Part shown: in pieces, positions 43,301 to 58,300 of the stretch
How the letters are laid out: each line of letters begins with the position of its first letter
Numbering within the stretch: position 1 is the first letter of the stretch
Origin: Actinoallomurus liliacearum
Lineage (GTDB): Bacteria; Actinomycetota; Actinomycetes; Streptosporangiales; Streptosporangiaceae
Reading direction: 5' to 3'
NCBI RefSeq assembly: GCF_039542035.1
Contig: NZ_BAABHJ010000003.1
Span: 283,388 to 347,387, forward strand
Length of the DNA: 64,000 nucleotides
Notes under the pieces: model-generated
Seen by the model: only the letters and a program-made list of their open reading frames with translations
Database searches by the model: none
What the model was told of the DNA's origin: nothing
Made by a program: the position numbers and the translations under genes

Positions 43301-46300
43301 CCTCCGCGCTGTTCTCCAAGGCCAGAATCGTCACTCTGGGACAGGTCACCGACACGCGGACCGAGGGCGGCGGCCGCGCGCCGTCGGCAGGCGGCACCGG
43401 CGGGCTGCTGGAGGCGCGCTCCGGCGACGGCACCGTCACGATGCTCGAAGAGCCGACGCGGCCGACGTCCGTGCCGGAGACGAGCACGGAGGCGGACGCC
43501 GCCGAGCGCCCACCCGCGCCTCACGAGACCATCGACGAGCCCGAGACCTCGGTCACCGTTCCGGCGACCGAGCAGACCGGGGGCGAGGTCGAACCGCCGG
43601 CCACCGTCCCGCCGGCCGAGAGGACCGCGCTCGAGGAGACGCTCACGCCTCCCACGCCCGAGGAGACGCTCACGCCTCCCGCGCCCGAGGAGACGCTCAC
43701 GCCTCCCACGCCCGAGGAGACGGTCGCCCCTCCCGCGTCCACCCCGGACTCGGGCCGGGAAACCGAGACCACCCCGGCGCCTCCCGAGTCCGTCGCCCCG
43801 CCCGTGCCCACCACCGCGCTCGGCCGGGCGCGGGAGGTGCTGGCCGGGCTGCCGGAGGAACGGCGTGCCGAGGTCATGGGCCAGGCGTCGATGCTCGTGG
43901 GCGACCTGAGCGGCCGGGTCCCCTCGCTCCAGGACCCCGGGGGCCGGGTGCGGTGGGAGCACTGGGCCGGGCTGCGCGTCGCGGCCGAGATCGCCCGGTC
44001 GGGCCCGGATGCCGGGGAGCGACTCGCCCGCGACCTCACCGCCTCGCATCGCGAGCGCGTCCGGAGGGCGGTCAACGCGGGAGAGACCGTGCCCTCGACT
44101 CCGCTCGGCCGCGCGCGGCAGGTCCTGGCCGGGCTGCCGGAGCGGCGCCGTGCCGAGGTCATGGGGCAGGCCGCGACGTTCGTGGGCGACCTGAGCGGCC
44201 GGATCCCCTCGGTGCGGGACCCCGGTGGCGAGGCCTCGCGGGTCGACCAGGCGGGCCTGCTGGTGGCGGCCGAGATCGCCCGGTCGGGCGCGGCGGCCGG
44301 TGAGGCCCTCGCGCGCAGCCTGATGCACGACCTCGACGAGCCCCTCGTGCCGCGGGTCCTCATCGACGGGGCCCGGGAGAACGTCGCCCGGACCACGATC
44401 GACCTGCTGCGGGACAACGAGGAGGCGGACTACCCGCGGATTCGCCACGAGGCCCGCCTCATCATCCGGCAGCTCACCGGCATCACCCTGGACGACGAGA
44501 GCGCGGCGGCGCGGGGCCTTCAGCGGGTCCTGCTGGTGACGGAGGCGGAGATCGCCTGGGCCGGTCACCGGGCCGCCGCCGACCTGGCGGCCGACATCCT
44601 CGGCCTGCCGCGCCTCCCGGACACCCGCGTCCTCGACGAGCTGACCGGTACCGCCCGGTTCGACCTGGGCCGGGCCCGAGCGACGCTCGGCCTGCTGTCC
44701 GACGTCCGGCGCGCGCAGCTCCGGCAGGAGACCGCCGCCATCGTCCGGGCGGCGCTCAGCGGGTCGGCCCTCGAACGGGCGCCGCGGGACTGGCGGGAGC
44801 TGATCGCCGCCGAGATCGCCCGGTCCGGCCGCACGGCGGCGGAGGACCTCGCACGCGACCTCGTGCTGCGCGAGGAGACGGCGGCCGAGACGGTCGCGAA
44901 GACCCAGTGGGGCAGGGCCGGCGACCGAACGGTGGCGCTGTGGCTGCCCGGCCAGGGCAGGTCCGCCCTGCCACGGGACGTCGAGACGCTCTCCCGGCTG
45001 AGCGAGGTCGTGCCTGAGGGGATGGTGCTGGTCGTCGGCGAAGCGCAGGACGGCCTGGCCACGGCCCGCGAGCAGGAGCTCAAGGCCTACGCGATGGCGA
45101 AGGCCGTCGAGCGGCTGGCACCCGGCCTGCACCCGCTCCTGGTCATGGACAACGGCGCGAGCCTCGCCGAGCCCGTGTCGCGGGCGCTGAACGGGCCGGT
45201 GGTCGCCACTCCGCACGAGGCGGTGTTCGACCGGCGGACCGGCGACCTGGTCTCGCGTCCCTCCGGAGACACCGGGACGGAGGAGCCCCGCCGGGAGGCG
45301 TGGTTCCGGATGTTCATCCCGGGAGACCGGGAGGGCCTGCCGGTCACCCCGGGGCTGCTCACCTCGGTCGAAGGTGAGCATGAGATCACCCCAGAGCCGC
45401 TCACCTCGGTCGGAAGCGGGCACGAGACGGAGTCCGTCGTCGAACCGGATCCGCTGCCGTTCCCCCCGGACGCCGAGGGCGAGGCGCCGCCCGCGCCTCC
45501 GGGACCGCCCGCGTCGACGGAGCCGCCGGAGCCGCCGGCACCGGCGCAGTCGGCGGCGATGACCCCGGTCACCGTGGACCCGATGGTCGTCCGGGCCGGT
45601 ATTCCGCGCGAGGACCTCCCGCAGATCCTGGAGGTCGTCGCCCGCATCCGGCGGGAGCTGGACCGGGCCGGAGCGCGTTACACGCAAGAGGACGTCGACC
45701 TGCTCCCACAGCGGCTGCTGGCCAACTTCCCGCACCTGCTCGGGGGCCTGCAGGTGCCGATGGGCGACGCCGAGGTGCTGGTCAGGCTCGACGCGACCGA
45801 CCCGCAGAAGGTGGAGAACCCGGCCGGCTCGACGCGGAAGGTGTCGAACCTGCCGCCGGTCGAGGGCGAGCATACGGCCGGTGGCACGGTGAACTCGGTC
45901 TTCGCGACCGGCGCGCACACCCAGAGCGTGTCCGGGCAGACCGGCGCGACCCGTGGGGCGATCTCGCTGTCCTTCGGCATCGGCGCGACCCCCTTCGCGC
46001 TCCAGGTCGTCAGGGTCGGCGTCTCACTGTCCGGCACCGCCAACCAGTCCAACCGGTCGACCACCCACATCGCCGACGCCGAGGGCGGTCACGTCGAGGT
46101 CGCCGACGGCGGCCACACGCTCCTCGCCTACACCGGGCAGTGGTCGTTCCAGGTCCGCGTCGGGAAGGCCCGGGGCTGGGACACCGTTCCGGTGCACCGG
46201 ATCGACGACCCGACCGACGAGAAGCTGCTCGTTTGGGTTCCCGACAGCTACCTCGCGACCGCGCCGGCCCAGGTCACCGCGACCGGCGCCGCGGTGAAGA

Positions 46301-49300
46301 CCGGGAGGCTGCCGGCCTTCTTCTTCGCCTCCGGCGTGTCGCACCTCCCCGAGGTGTTCGACGCGACGGTGGCGGAGCTGCGGCAGCGCGGGCTGGACCT
46401 GCCGGTGGGCGGCCAACTGCGCAAGGAACTGCTCCAGAAGCTGTGGAACCTCAACATGCATCTGGACGCGGCCGTCAACAACGCCGACGGCGGGTACCAG
46501 TTCGACCTGCACAACGAGCACGGCCGGCCGGTGGCCACGGTGTCGGTCCGCTCCGAGCTGCTGGCCGGCGCCGCTCGGGTCGGCGCCACCAGCAAAGAGT
46601 CCGCCGTCGAGAACGTGCGGACCCTCATCTCCGGCTCCAGCGGCGGTCACGGCCTCACGAACAGCAGCACCCTGACGCTCCCGAGCGTCGACTTCGGCCT
46701 GCAGCCGTTCCACAACACCGACGTCGGCATGGGCGTGTCCGTCAACCTGTCCTACACGTCGTCGAACACGGACTCGATCTCGGCGGGCAAGGTCGGCCTC
46801 TACGTCGTGGTGCCGCGCTACGTCGGCCACACCAGCGCGTACCGGATGTCGTTCCGGCACCGGGTCACCGTCAGCGTCCGCGGCAGCGCACAGCCGGGGA
46901 CGACCCGCCCGATCGACGGGAACGCGCTGGTCCGGGTGCCGGAGCCGATGGCGTACGAGCACGGTCTGCCGGTGGACGCGGAGGCGCTGAAGGGGGCGCA
47001 GACGGGCGGCACCCGGCCGTACGCCGAGGACGACATCCGCCGTCGCGGCAAGCGTGCGATGCCGGCGGACCCCGCCGATCACCCGGCGCCGCCGCCGTGG
47101 CTCGCACAGGCCAAGGGCATCGGGACGGGCCTGCCCTTCTGGTCCGAGGGCACCGTCCAGCGGGTGCGGAACGCGATCAAGACGGTGGCCCGCGCGCACG
47201 GGTTCCTGCCCGCCCGGGACGACCACCCGTTCGCGGACTACTCCCTGTTCGGGCACGGCAACAAGCTCGACAGCCTGGCCGACATCCGCCGGCAGATCGA
47301 GAAGTTCGCCTCCGACCGCGGCCTGAGCACCCACTTCGACCAGGTCCACCAGGACGGCATGACCTTCACGCTGAAGAAGCGGCGTGGCGGCATGGGAGTC
47401 GACTGGGACGTCGACTCCATGAAGATCACCATCAAGGCGCGGGGGACCGGCTCGGCGCCGCGGTACCTCGGCACCTCGGAGGACTACCGCATCGTCAACC
47501 TGGTGATGGGCATGAGCAGCGCCGGCATGTCCGTCTCCCATTCGCGCAGGATCGCGCTGGGTTTCAAGGTGCGGGGCCTCTACCAGGTGCTCAAGGGCGC
47601 CGTCATGGGCCTGGAGTACCAGCGGAGCGCCGGCGCGAGCGACGCGATGAGCGTCCTCACCAACCTTCCTCAGCTCATGGAGTTCGACGGGCCCACCCAC
47701 GAGTTCGAGGTGACGCGGGACCTGGAGATCGGCTTCGAGCTCCAGCACTCGGGTAAGCAGGGCCGGGTCCTCGCGGGCCGGCGCAACCCGCCGCCGATCA
47801 CGCTTCCGGGGGAGACCGCCCGGGTGTTCACGCTGCCGGTGACCGAGGAGGGCGGCCCCACGTCGAGCGGTCCGACGCCGGCGCGCGTGCTGGAGCAGGG
47901 CGTCGTGACCTTCCTCGACACCACGGGCGTCCGCGACGCCGTCCAGGGGCTCGGCCACCTGACCGACCCGGCGGGAACGGCGTCCTCGCTGCGGGACACC
48001 TTCGCCGGCACGGACTCCATGCGGTCGTACTTCAAGGAGATCCTGGGCGGTCAGTACACCACCGAGAACGCCTTCGAGTCCCGCCTGACCCGCGACCGGC
48101 TCGGCGCGATCGACATCCGCGGCCGGCTGGGACCCACCAGCTTCGCGGGCGCCAGCGCGCACAAGGCGGTCACCGGCATCATCAAGCTGCAGCTGATGGA
48201 GGGCAAGGCCACCGGCACGAGCTCCCACGGCTGGACGTTGGAGCAAGTCGACCTCGCGGCCGGCGGAGACGCGGGGCCCGCCCACCTGACCGGGGAGACG
48301 GACCTCAACCGGCACTGGCAGTTCAACCGCTCGCGCGCCAGCGGCCGCACTGGCGGCAAGGAGCTCCTGCAGCTCGATTTCAACCGGGTGTACTTCTTCC
48401 GGAGCACGGTGGACTTCGACGTGCGGAGCCGCCTGGAGAAGCACTCCAAACTGCTGCCCAGCGGCAGCAAGCACCACAGCGAGACCGTGGGGCCCCGCCT
48501 GGTGGAGTTCGCGCTGCCCGAGCCGGAGGCCCTGACGCAGTACGCCGACGGTCACCTGCCGATCTCCGACCGCCAGCTCAGGGACGCCATGCTCCGCTGG
48601 CACATCGGCAGGCTGAAGCTCAGCGGGGACCTCGCGGCGAAGATCCTGATGCGCTGGCACCGCGAGGCGCCCACCCTCCCGAAGGACGCGAGGGTACGGC
48701 GCGACAAGCTGGTCCGCACGCTCGTCCGGCTGCATGAGATCGGCGCGGCCCCGATCCTGGACGAGCGGGTCCGGGACCGGTTCAACACCGCCTTCGAGCG
48801 GTCGCTCGGCGCCCCGCACGACCCGTTCACCGCGCCCGACATGCCGGAGGACGTCGTCGCGTACGCCGAGGACCGCGCGCCGCTCACCGACCAGCGGCTC
48901 GGCGAGGTGCTGAGGGGCTGGCTCGACGGCGATCTGCGGCTCAGCGGCGACGTGGTGGCGCGCCTCCTGATGCGCTGGCACGCCGAGGTCCCCGAGCCGC
49001 CCACCGGCCTGCCGGTGAACCGCGCGCCGCTCGTCGGCATCCTGGCCGGCCTGCACACGGTCGGCGCGGTGCCGATCACCTCCCTGGAGATCCGCGACCG
49101 GTTCAACGCGACGTTCCGCCAGAAGCTGTCGCACCCGCGCCTTCCGTTCGACCGGATGACGCTGCCGGAATACCTCACCAGGACGGATCCGGGCGGCTTC
49201 TTCCTCGGCCACCACGGTGTCCACCGCTGGACCCACGACGACGGCCGGACGACGGAGCAGATCGTCCGGCAGCAGATCGACCGGACGGCGCCGGGCCTGC

Positions 49301-52300
49301 TGGGGGCCGACCCGATCCTCTGGGACGGGAAGGGCCGCCGGATCGGTCGCATGCAGGGCGGCGTGGACCTGCTGCAGGCGATCCTGGCGGAGGGACGCGA
49401 CCAGATGCTCTGGGAGGAGCTGCCCTCCCAGAACGGCTTCACCTTCTACCTGGTCAACCCCGTCGGCCCGGTGCTGACCGACGTCGTCCGGGTGCGGCTG
49501 AGGGCCGAGCGCATCTCCGAGCCGGAGGTGTACGACTACCGGTGGAACACCGGCCTCGCGGTCTACTCGCACGGCTACGTCGGCACCGCCCAGTCCAGGT
49601 CCAGGGACGGGTCGCAGGCCCTCGTCCTGCCCAAGTTCAGCGCCGGCGGCACCAACGCCAGCGGCTCGGCCGACATCAAGATGGCCGAAGGGCACCACCG
49701 CGGCACGACCCGCGCGGAGAACGCGGTCAGCGAGATGACCGACTACGACTGGGCGAACCACTACGGCGTACGGCTCCGTCAGCGGCTGATCGTGGAGGTC
49801 GACCGGCTCGACATGGCCGGCCGTCCCCTGGACAACCTTCTCCTCGGTGGACTGGACCGCTGGACGCACCACAGCGCGACCGCCCGGACCACCGTGGACG
49901 GCACGCTGGACTTCCAGTTGCCGCACGCCCTCGCCGAGGCGGGCACGCTGCACGGCCCGGAGCAGGTGCGCAACCTCCTCCCGCTGCCGAAGCTGAACCG
50001 CAACCTGGCCGTCGTCGGCATGACGGCGGACGGCCTGCTGCCCGCCGCCCGGAAGCTGCTGGACGGCCTGCTGGGGCCGCGCTGGTACGAGAAGGCGCTC
50101 GGCGCCGAGGCCGGCGATCCCGGCGTACGGTCGTTCCAGTCGCTGCCGTTCCTGCTGTCGCGGTCGCACCTGGTCAACCACGTGCTCGAGGCCACCGGTG
50201 GCGGCAAGTACCGGCTGCCGCCCGACCTGTTCCGGGCGGGCGACTCCGACCTGCGCGCGGCGATGTCGCTGCAGGGGGAGCTGTTCGACGCGCAGGTCGT
50301 CATGCGGATGGTCGACGGCAGCGGCGTCGGCCGTTACATCAAGCACCAGAGCGGGACCACCGCGAACAACAGCAGCGACCTGACGCGCGGCACCGGCGAC
50401 TACGGCCTCGGCGGCACCGACACGATCAACCCGCAGCCCGCTCCGCCGCCCGGCACCGAGGCGCCGCCGCACCGTCCGGACGACTCGTGGGCGCTGAACC
50501 ACGGCGGCAGCCGCGTCACGTCCGCCAACCAGAACAGCGCCGGCAGCGAGAACTACCGGCGCGAGCAGGACGCCAAGGAGTACGGCTCGAAGCTGCTGGT
50601 GCGCCTGCGCGGCCAGTTCTGGCTGGAGGCGCAGAAGATGCGCCACCACCTCCTCACGCCGAACAAGCCCAAGCCGGTCGGCGCGCCGGTCCGCAGCGAC
50701 CCGGTCACCGGCGACGTGTACGTGGAGATGTTCGAGGCGCAGTACGAGGAGCTGCGCGCGGAGCTGGCCGCGAACGAGCGGCAGGCCCGGCAGGCGCTGC
50801 GCGACCGGGTCGACCCGAACGCCTGGGCCCGCCTGAACACCGCGCCCCGCTTCGACCTGGCCCCGCTGCTCGCCGACGCGGCCGTGCACCGCCCGGACCC
50901 GACCCACCCGCAGCCCGGGCCGCGGCCGAAGTACACCGCCTCCCAGGCCCACCAGGCCCTGGTGGGCCACCTCCGGGAACAGGGCGGTGCCCGCGGCCCG
51001 GTCGTGCTGATCCACGGCGCGAACACGCGGGTCCTGCACTACCGCGCGATCCTCGACTGGGCCGCGCGGACGATCCGCGACGACCTGACCGCCGCGCGCG
51101 CGGCGGACCCGTACACGCCGGCGCCGGCCGTCCCCGAGGTCTACGAGCAGCGGAGCGCCAGGACGGACGCCCGCCTGTTCGACGGCCTGACCGGCTCCCT
51201 CGACGACGAGATCACCGCGATCATCAACGAGGTCAACCGGGCCCACGCCCTCCGCCCGGACAACCCCTCCGGCGCGCCCGCCGCGCTGCCGCCGGAGGCC
51301 GCGCTGCTCTCGCTCGACCCGGTCCACCTGGCCCGCGATGTCGCGCGGGAGCTGGCCACGCACGTCCGGCTGGACGTCACGCAGCCGGACGGCACCGTGC
51401 GCAGCCACTGGGCCGACCCCAGCGGCCGGCTGTACGCCTTCGACCCCACCACGTTCGACGACCTCAGACTGACCGCCGACGACGCGTCGAACGCCGGGCT
51501 CTGGACCGACGAGACCCGGCAGGCCGCCGCCGACCACGGGCTCGACCCGATCGACCTCGCCCGGCTGTACCGCACCTCCTGGGCGCACCAGCGGACCTTC
51601 GAGCAGGCGGTGCTGGCCGAGATCGCCGAGCGCCTCGATCGAATGGGCGCGGCCCACCCGGAGCTGCCCGGTCTGTTCGGCCGGACCGTGCGGGCCGCCG
51701 CCGCGTGGCGGGGGATCGTCGCCCGGACCGAGGCGGAGCACGCCGCGGCGGCCGGGGAGACGGCCCGGGCCCAGCGGGTGTTCGACGACCTCGAGCGTGC
51801 CCTGGACGACCTCTACACGCAGCAGACGCGGCTGATCCTGGACCTGTCCCCGGACCGGTCCGCGCTGGACGGGCTGCGGACCCGGATCTCGGATCTGGAG
51901 GCACGGCAGGCCGAGCAGCGGGAGCTGCTGGAGCGGCACGAGGAGTCGACGGCCTACCTGACGCCGCTCCTGGAGGACGCGCGTCACGGGCTCCAAGAGA
52001 CGGAGGAGGTCCTCGCCGCCCTCCGCGTCGCCGGGCGGGACGCCGGGGCCGGCGACGCGGCGCGCTGGACGGCGGACGCCGTACAGGAGGCCATGGACCG
52101 CCTCACCGCGTCGGAGTCCGCCCTGGACGGGCGACGGGTGAACCTGGCGTACCGGCGGTGGCAGGCGCCGTCGATCGAGCAGGCGATCCAGGGGCTGCAC
52201 GACACGCTGTCGGCGGCCGGGGACGGCGCGGTCTCCCTGGCCGTCACCACCCACGCGGACGGCACCGCCGGGCGGTTCACCGTGGTCGCCGACCAGGGCG

Positions 52301-55300
52301 AGATCCGGTGGTTCGAGGCCGTGTCCGGACTCCCGGTGCGGCCCCCGGAGAACGCCGGGCGGCTGTACTCCCTCGACCTCGACCGGAACGGCCTGCTGCT
52401 CGGCCCGCCCGCCGGGCTGGACGGGCCACGGTCACAGGTCAGGTCGTTCACCTCGGTGCGCGACCTCGCGCTCGCCTCCGTCACGGACCACCTGAGCTCC
52501 GGCCTGGCCGGGCAGGTCGCGCGGCGGACGGAGGCTCATTCACGGCCCACGCTCGACCGGGCACTGCTGGCGTTCGAGAACCGGCTCGTCGACCGGAGCG
52601 CGAGCATCGCCGCGCTGACGGACACTCCCCGGCCGCCCATCGTCAGCCTGGACACCGCGCGGCGCGGGGACGTGCCGGACGACGCGTACCTCTACCGGAA
52701 CGAGCAGGGCCACCACGGGATCGGACCGTCCGACGCGGAGGTGGAGGGCTGGACGCCGCTGGGCCCGCTGGCGGATTTCATCCCGGTCTTCTGGCTCAAC
52801 CACGGCACGCCGGCCCGGCCCGTGACCGTTCAGGACGTCGCCCGCACCGGGCTGGGCGCGGCGGTCCGGTTCCTGGCGGAGGCCGGCGACCGGACGTGGG
52901 AGGAAGACGTCGTACGGGCGATCGAGGAACGCCCCGACCGGCTGGCCGAGGAGGTCGACCGGATCCCGGACGACCTGCCGCCCGGGACGTGGGTCTGGTT
53001 CGTCGGCCCGTCCCGCATGGGGGCCGTGGCGGTGGTCACGGACCCGGCGGGCGCCACCAGGTACCGCGTCCTCCTGGCCGGCTCGGCCGCCCCGCGCGAG
53101 ACGCGTTCCCGGGTGGGACTGGCGCCGCTCGACAACGGCCGGCACACGCTCGTCGTCTCCCGGCCCCGCACCGCCGACGACGTTCAGCCGCCTTCGCCCT
53201 ACCGGAGCCTGCGGCAGCGGACCGAGGTGTCGGACTTCCACATCATCGAGGTCAACGCCATCCTCCGCACCCTCGGGTACACCGGCGGCCCGGTGGATCG
53301 CGCCCGGGTCGAGCAGGCGCTGCGCGACCCCGAGCTGCCGCCCGGCCCCACGGACCCCCGGGGCCTGGCGAACGACCTCGCGCATTGGATCGCCTTCGAT
53401 GGGGACCTGGCGAAGATGCCCAGGCTGCGGGGCGGCTCGGACGCCGCGGGAGGCATCCCGGCCGTGACCGGGCTCTCGGGGTCGTCGTCGAGCGGCAACC
53501 CCATGCCGGTGACGGTGGTGCGGGGGCCGGTCGAGGAGATCTCCGAGGAGGAGCCGACGGAGGACCTCTCCTCCGTGTCCTCCGAGGACGAGGTCGAGAG
53601 CGTGACCGGCGACCATCGCCAGGTCGCGCCGCCCGCTCCCGTCCGGCATGTTCGGTGGGCCGACCAGCAGGGCGACACCACCGCCTCGGAGGAGAGCGGC
53701 TCGGAGTTCGAATCGGAGGAGTCCGAGGGCGACGAACCGGAGCCGCTGTCCCTGGACGAGCTGCTCGGACAGGCGCGCGTGGGCGTCGTGAACGACCGCC
53801 CGGTGGCGCTCTGGCTGCCCGGAGCGCCCAGGGACGTGGCCTTCGACGAGGCGACGGTCGCGCTGCTGGGTGACCTGGTGCCGCCGCAGACGGTGTTCGT
53901 CCTGGGCCGGGTGGAGAACGGCGCGCTGATGGCCGGCGACCGGCCGATCGAGCCGACCACGCTGATGGGGCTGCTGGCCGCCCGCGCCCCAGGGCACCAG
54001 CCGTTCCTGCTGATGCCCGGATCCGGGGAGATCGCCACGTCGCTGGCGGACCTGAGCGGCGGGCCGGTGCTGGCCGCGCCGCGCGGCGTGCGCTTCGACC
54101 CGGCCAGGGGCACGCTGACGGCCGTCGGCAGCGGCAAGGAGGCGATGCGGGGGTCGGAGCCCAAGCCCTCCTCGCCTGACGGGGCCTACGTCGGGCGGTT
54201 CCGGATGTACCTGCCGGGCGAGTCCGCGAGCACGCCGATCCACTCCGAGCTGACCGGCACGGCAGTCGGGGAGCACGGTACGCCGCCGGCCCCACCGGAG
54301 CGGGCGGTGATGCGGCCGGTGATGGTGGATCCGGCGGCCCGGTCCATCGGGGTGCCACGGGTGGGCCTGCCGTACATGGCGCAGGTGCTCACGGCGGTCC
54401 GGCGCGCGCTCACCGCGTACGGGTTCCCCCCGTCCGAGAAGGACATGGTGGGCCTGGTGCAGCGGCTGGTGAGCAACTTCACGTACACGCTCGGCGACAG
54501 CGGCGACGACGCCAACACCAGCGGCCTGATGGTGCCGTTCGGGGACGTCGAGCTGCTGGTGACGTTCGACCCCACGGATCCGTACACCGTCGACAACATG
54601 GCGGGCTCCACGACCCGGCCGGCCACCCTGCCCGCCCCGGAGGGCGAGAACGTCGGCTACGAGACGATCAACGCGGCGTACACGACCGGCGCGCACGTCG
54701 AGACCCACGCCGGCCAGACGGGGGCGACGCGGGGCGCGCTGTCGCTGACGTTCGGGATCGGCGCGGCGCCGTACCTCGTGCTGCAGGTCGTCAAGGTCGG
54801 CGTCGGGGTGTCGGGCGTCGCGAACCAGTCGAACCGCAGCACGAGCCATATCGCCGACGCCGAGGGCGGCCACGTGGAGGACGCCCGGATCGATTCGAAT
54901 CTGGTGGCCTACACGCCGAACATCGCGCTCAAGATCCGGGTCGACCCGAAGAAGGGGCAGGCTCAGGACTGGGAGCACATCAAGCCGTTCCGGATCCAGG
55001 ACCCGGGCACCGAGAAGCTGCTGCTGTGGATGCCCGAGCCGTACCTGAAGGCGCCGGCGGCCGACCAGGTGACCGCGACCGGTGCGGGCGTGAAGTCGAC
55101 CAAGCTGCCGCCGCACTTCTACGCGTCGGGCCTGACGAACCTGCCGAAGCTGTTCGACGAGGTCATCGGCGTCCTGGCGTCGCAGGGGCTGCAGCTGAGG
55201 ATCGGCAGTGTGCCCCGCGCGGAACTGCTGCAGAAGCTGTGGAACCTGAACACTCACCTCGACAAGGCGATCAACGACCGCAAGCAGGGCTACTCGTTCA

Positions 55301-58300
55301 CGCTGCACGACAAGCGCGGATCGGTCCTCGCGGTCGTACGGCTCCACGGCGACCGGCTGCCCCAGGCGCGCCGGGTCGGCGCGACGAGCGACAAGGTCCA
55401 CATCGAGAACGTCCGCACCGGCATCCGCGGCGTGAGCAGCGGCCACAGCCTCTCCAACTCGACCAGGTGGACGGTGCCGAGCGTCGAGTTCGACCTGGCG
55501 CCGCTGCCGCTGCAGGCCGACGAGTTCGGTCTGGGGATCAGCGTGGCGGCGCCGTACACCGACGCGAACTCCGAGTCGCTCTCGGGCGGCCGCGTGGGTT
55601 TGAACGTCGTGGTGCCGAGGGCCACGGGGCACACCACCGGAAACGACATGCGGCTCGGCCTCTACGGCGTGGCCCACGTCCGCGGCGCCAAGACGTCGTC
55701 CTCGAGCCTGACGAGGACGCCGGTGGTCCTCAGCCGCGCGCTCATCCGGGCCACCGAGACGGAGGCGCTCGAGCACGGGCTGCCGGTCGACAAGGAGGCG
55801 TTCAAGGAGGCGCCCGAGGGCAGGACGGTGCCCTACCGCGCCGACGCGCTCCGCGACACCGGCCGGCGGACGGAGGACCCCGAGACCAAGCAGCCCCCGT
55901 CGTACCTGCTGAAGCACAGGGGCATCGGCACCGGCTGGGCGCAGCCCGAAGAGTCGACCGTCGAGGCCCTGTACGACGCGCTCGCGACGCGGCTCAAGGC
56001 CCACGGCTTCCTGCCGGAGAACGACGACGACCCGTTCGCCGGGGAGCACTTCTACACGCACGGCAACAAGGTGCTCAGCCGCCTGGACGGCCAGGACCAG
56101 CTCCGCAAGTGGATCTCGCTCTGGGGGCTGAGCTCCTACTGGGACGTGGCGCACCAGGACAAGTACACGTTCACCCTGCGCCTGCGCCGCGGCGGCGCGG
56201 GCATGGACCTCGACGTCGACTCGGCCAAGGTGACGATCGGGATCACGGAGCGCGTGGAGGCGCCGCCGAAGTACCTCCGGTCCACGGACGCCTACACGAC
56301 GGCGAACCTGCCGATGGCGATGGACAGCGCCGGGCAGTCGGCGACCCACACGCGCAAGATCGCGATCGGTATCAAGTTCAAGACGCTGTTCCGGTTCATG
56401 AAGACGGCCCTCCTGGGGGTGGAGTACCAGCGCACCGTCGGGGCCACCGACGCCGTGAGCTTCCTGAGCAACGTTCCCCAACTCCTCGAGATCCCCGGGC
56501 TGCTGGACGTGTGGGAGGTGACCTACGACCTCCACGCGAAGATCGAGTTCCAGCACTCCGGCCGGATCGGGAACATCGCCAAGGGGCGGCGCGACGTCAC
56601 CCTGCCGCCCCTGCGCGATCAGAAGGCCACGGCGTACCTGATGCCGTTCACGGAGGCCGAACAGCCCTCGCCCACCGACCTGTCGCCCCGGGAGGTGATG
56701 CTCCGCGAGAAGTGGACGCCGGCCGAGGCCCTGGAGCAGGCCGTGGTCTTCCATCTGGACGCGACCGGCCTGACGCCGGCGGCGGCCGCGATGCTGAAGG
56801 GCTTCACCGGCCCGGCGGGAGTCGCGGACCGCGAGGTGAGCGCGTTCGCCGGTCTGTTCATGGTCAAGGCGCACCTCAAGGAGATCCTGAACGGCGAGTA
56901 CACCACCGACGGGCCGTTCGATCCGGGGTGGTTCCGCGACCTCTTCGGCGCCTTGGACCTGTCCGGCGACCTCGGCCCGTCCCGGTTCATGGGCGCCACC
57001 TCCGATCCGTTCGTGCTCGGCCTCATCTACCTGTTCCTGCTGGAGAACAGGCTCAGCACCAAGGACTCCCACGGTTTCGGCTGGGAACAGTTCGACCTGG
57101 CGTTCGGGAACGTGGCGGGGGAGGCGAGCCTCACCGGCGAGTGGGACTTCAGCCGGAGCTGGCAGTGGAACACCTCGCGAGGGTTCGGGCGCGGAGCCGC
57201 CAAGGAGCTCATCCAGATCAAGGTCGGGCGTGCGTTCCTCTACCAGGCGCCCGCGAACTTCACAGTGCGGGCGCGGCAGGAGGCGCACGCCAAGCTCCTG
57301 CCCTCCAGTCTTCACCGGCCGGCCCCGCGCCAGGTGAACGGCCGCGACGCCATCTACATCCTGGTCGAGCCGGACGGGCTGGCCCAGTACGCAGACACGG
57401 TCCTGCCCGTGTCCGACGCCCAGCTCACCGACTCGCTCACCCGGTGGAGCAGGGGTGAGCTGCGGCTGCCCGGCGACGTCGCCGCCGGCGTGCTGACCCG
57501 CTGGAAGAACGATCTGGCCGAGCGGCCGAACCCTCCGAAGGACCTTCTGCGCTTCGTCGCCGCGCGGGCCGCCGAGCTGGCCGACGTGCACGACTTCGGC
57601 GGCGCCCGGGTGACGGACCCGGGCGTCAGACGCGCCTTCACCGACGCGTTCGAGCTGCCGCTGGCCGAGCCCCGGGCCGCCGACCCGTACATCGAGATGC
57701 CCGATGACCTGGTCGCCTACGCCGAGGGCGGCCCGGCGCTGCCCGGGGAGCGCCTGGCCGAGGCGCTGAACGCCTGGCAGGCCGGCGACCTCGCGCTCAG
57801 CGGCGACGTGGCGGCGGGGATCCTGCACCGCTGGACGACCGACGGGTCGTACACCCCGGAGACGCTGCCGGGGGTGGACGGCGGCGAACTGGTCCGGACG
57901 GTGGCCTTCCTGCACACCCAGGGGGCGGCGCCCGTACGGGACGGCGACGTGCGGACACGGTTCAAGGAGGCCTTCGGGCAGGAGCTGGGGGAGCCGCCGA
58001 TCCCGTTCGAGGAGATCGAGCTGCCGGAGTACCTGGAGCGGGAGGACCCCGGCCTCGGCTTCCACGGCGTCGAGAGCTTCCGCTTCGCGAACGGCAAGTC
58101 GACCTACCAGATCGTTCGGGAACAGGTCGACAAGGTCGCCCCCGGCCTGCTGACGGCCGGCGCCGCGCTGTGGGACGCCAAGCACCGGGTCATCGGGCGG
58201 ATGCAGGGCGGAGTCGACGCCCTGCAGGGGATGCTGGGCAAGGGCCGGGACCTCGCGCTGCTGGCGAACCTGCTCGCCAAGGGCCGGGACCAGGCCCTCC

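Noticed and set aside
39535..45918. Long minus-strand open frame (about 2,100 codons)
   Set aside because: Same explanation: antisense to the glutaminase-like and HG/C region, with biased low-information composition.
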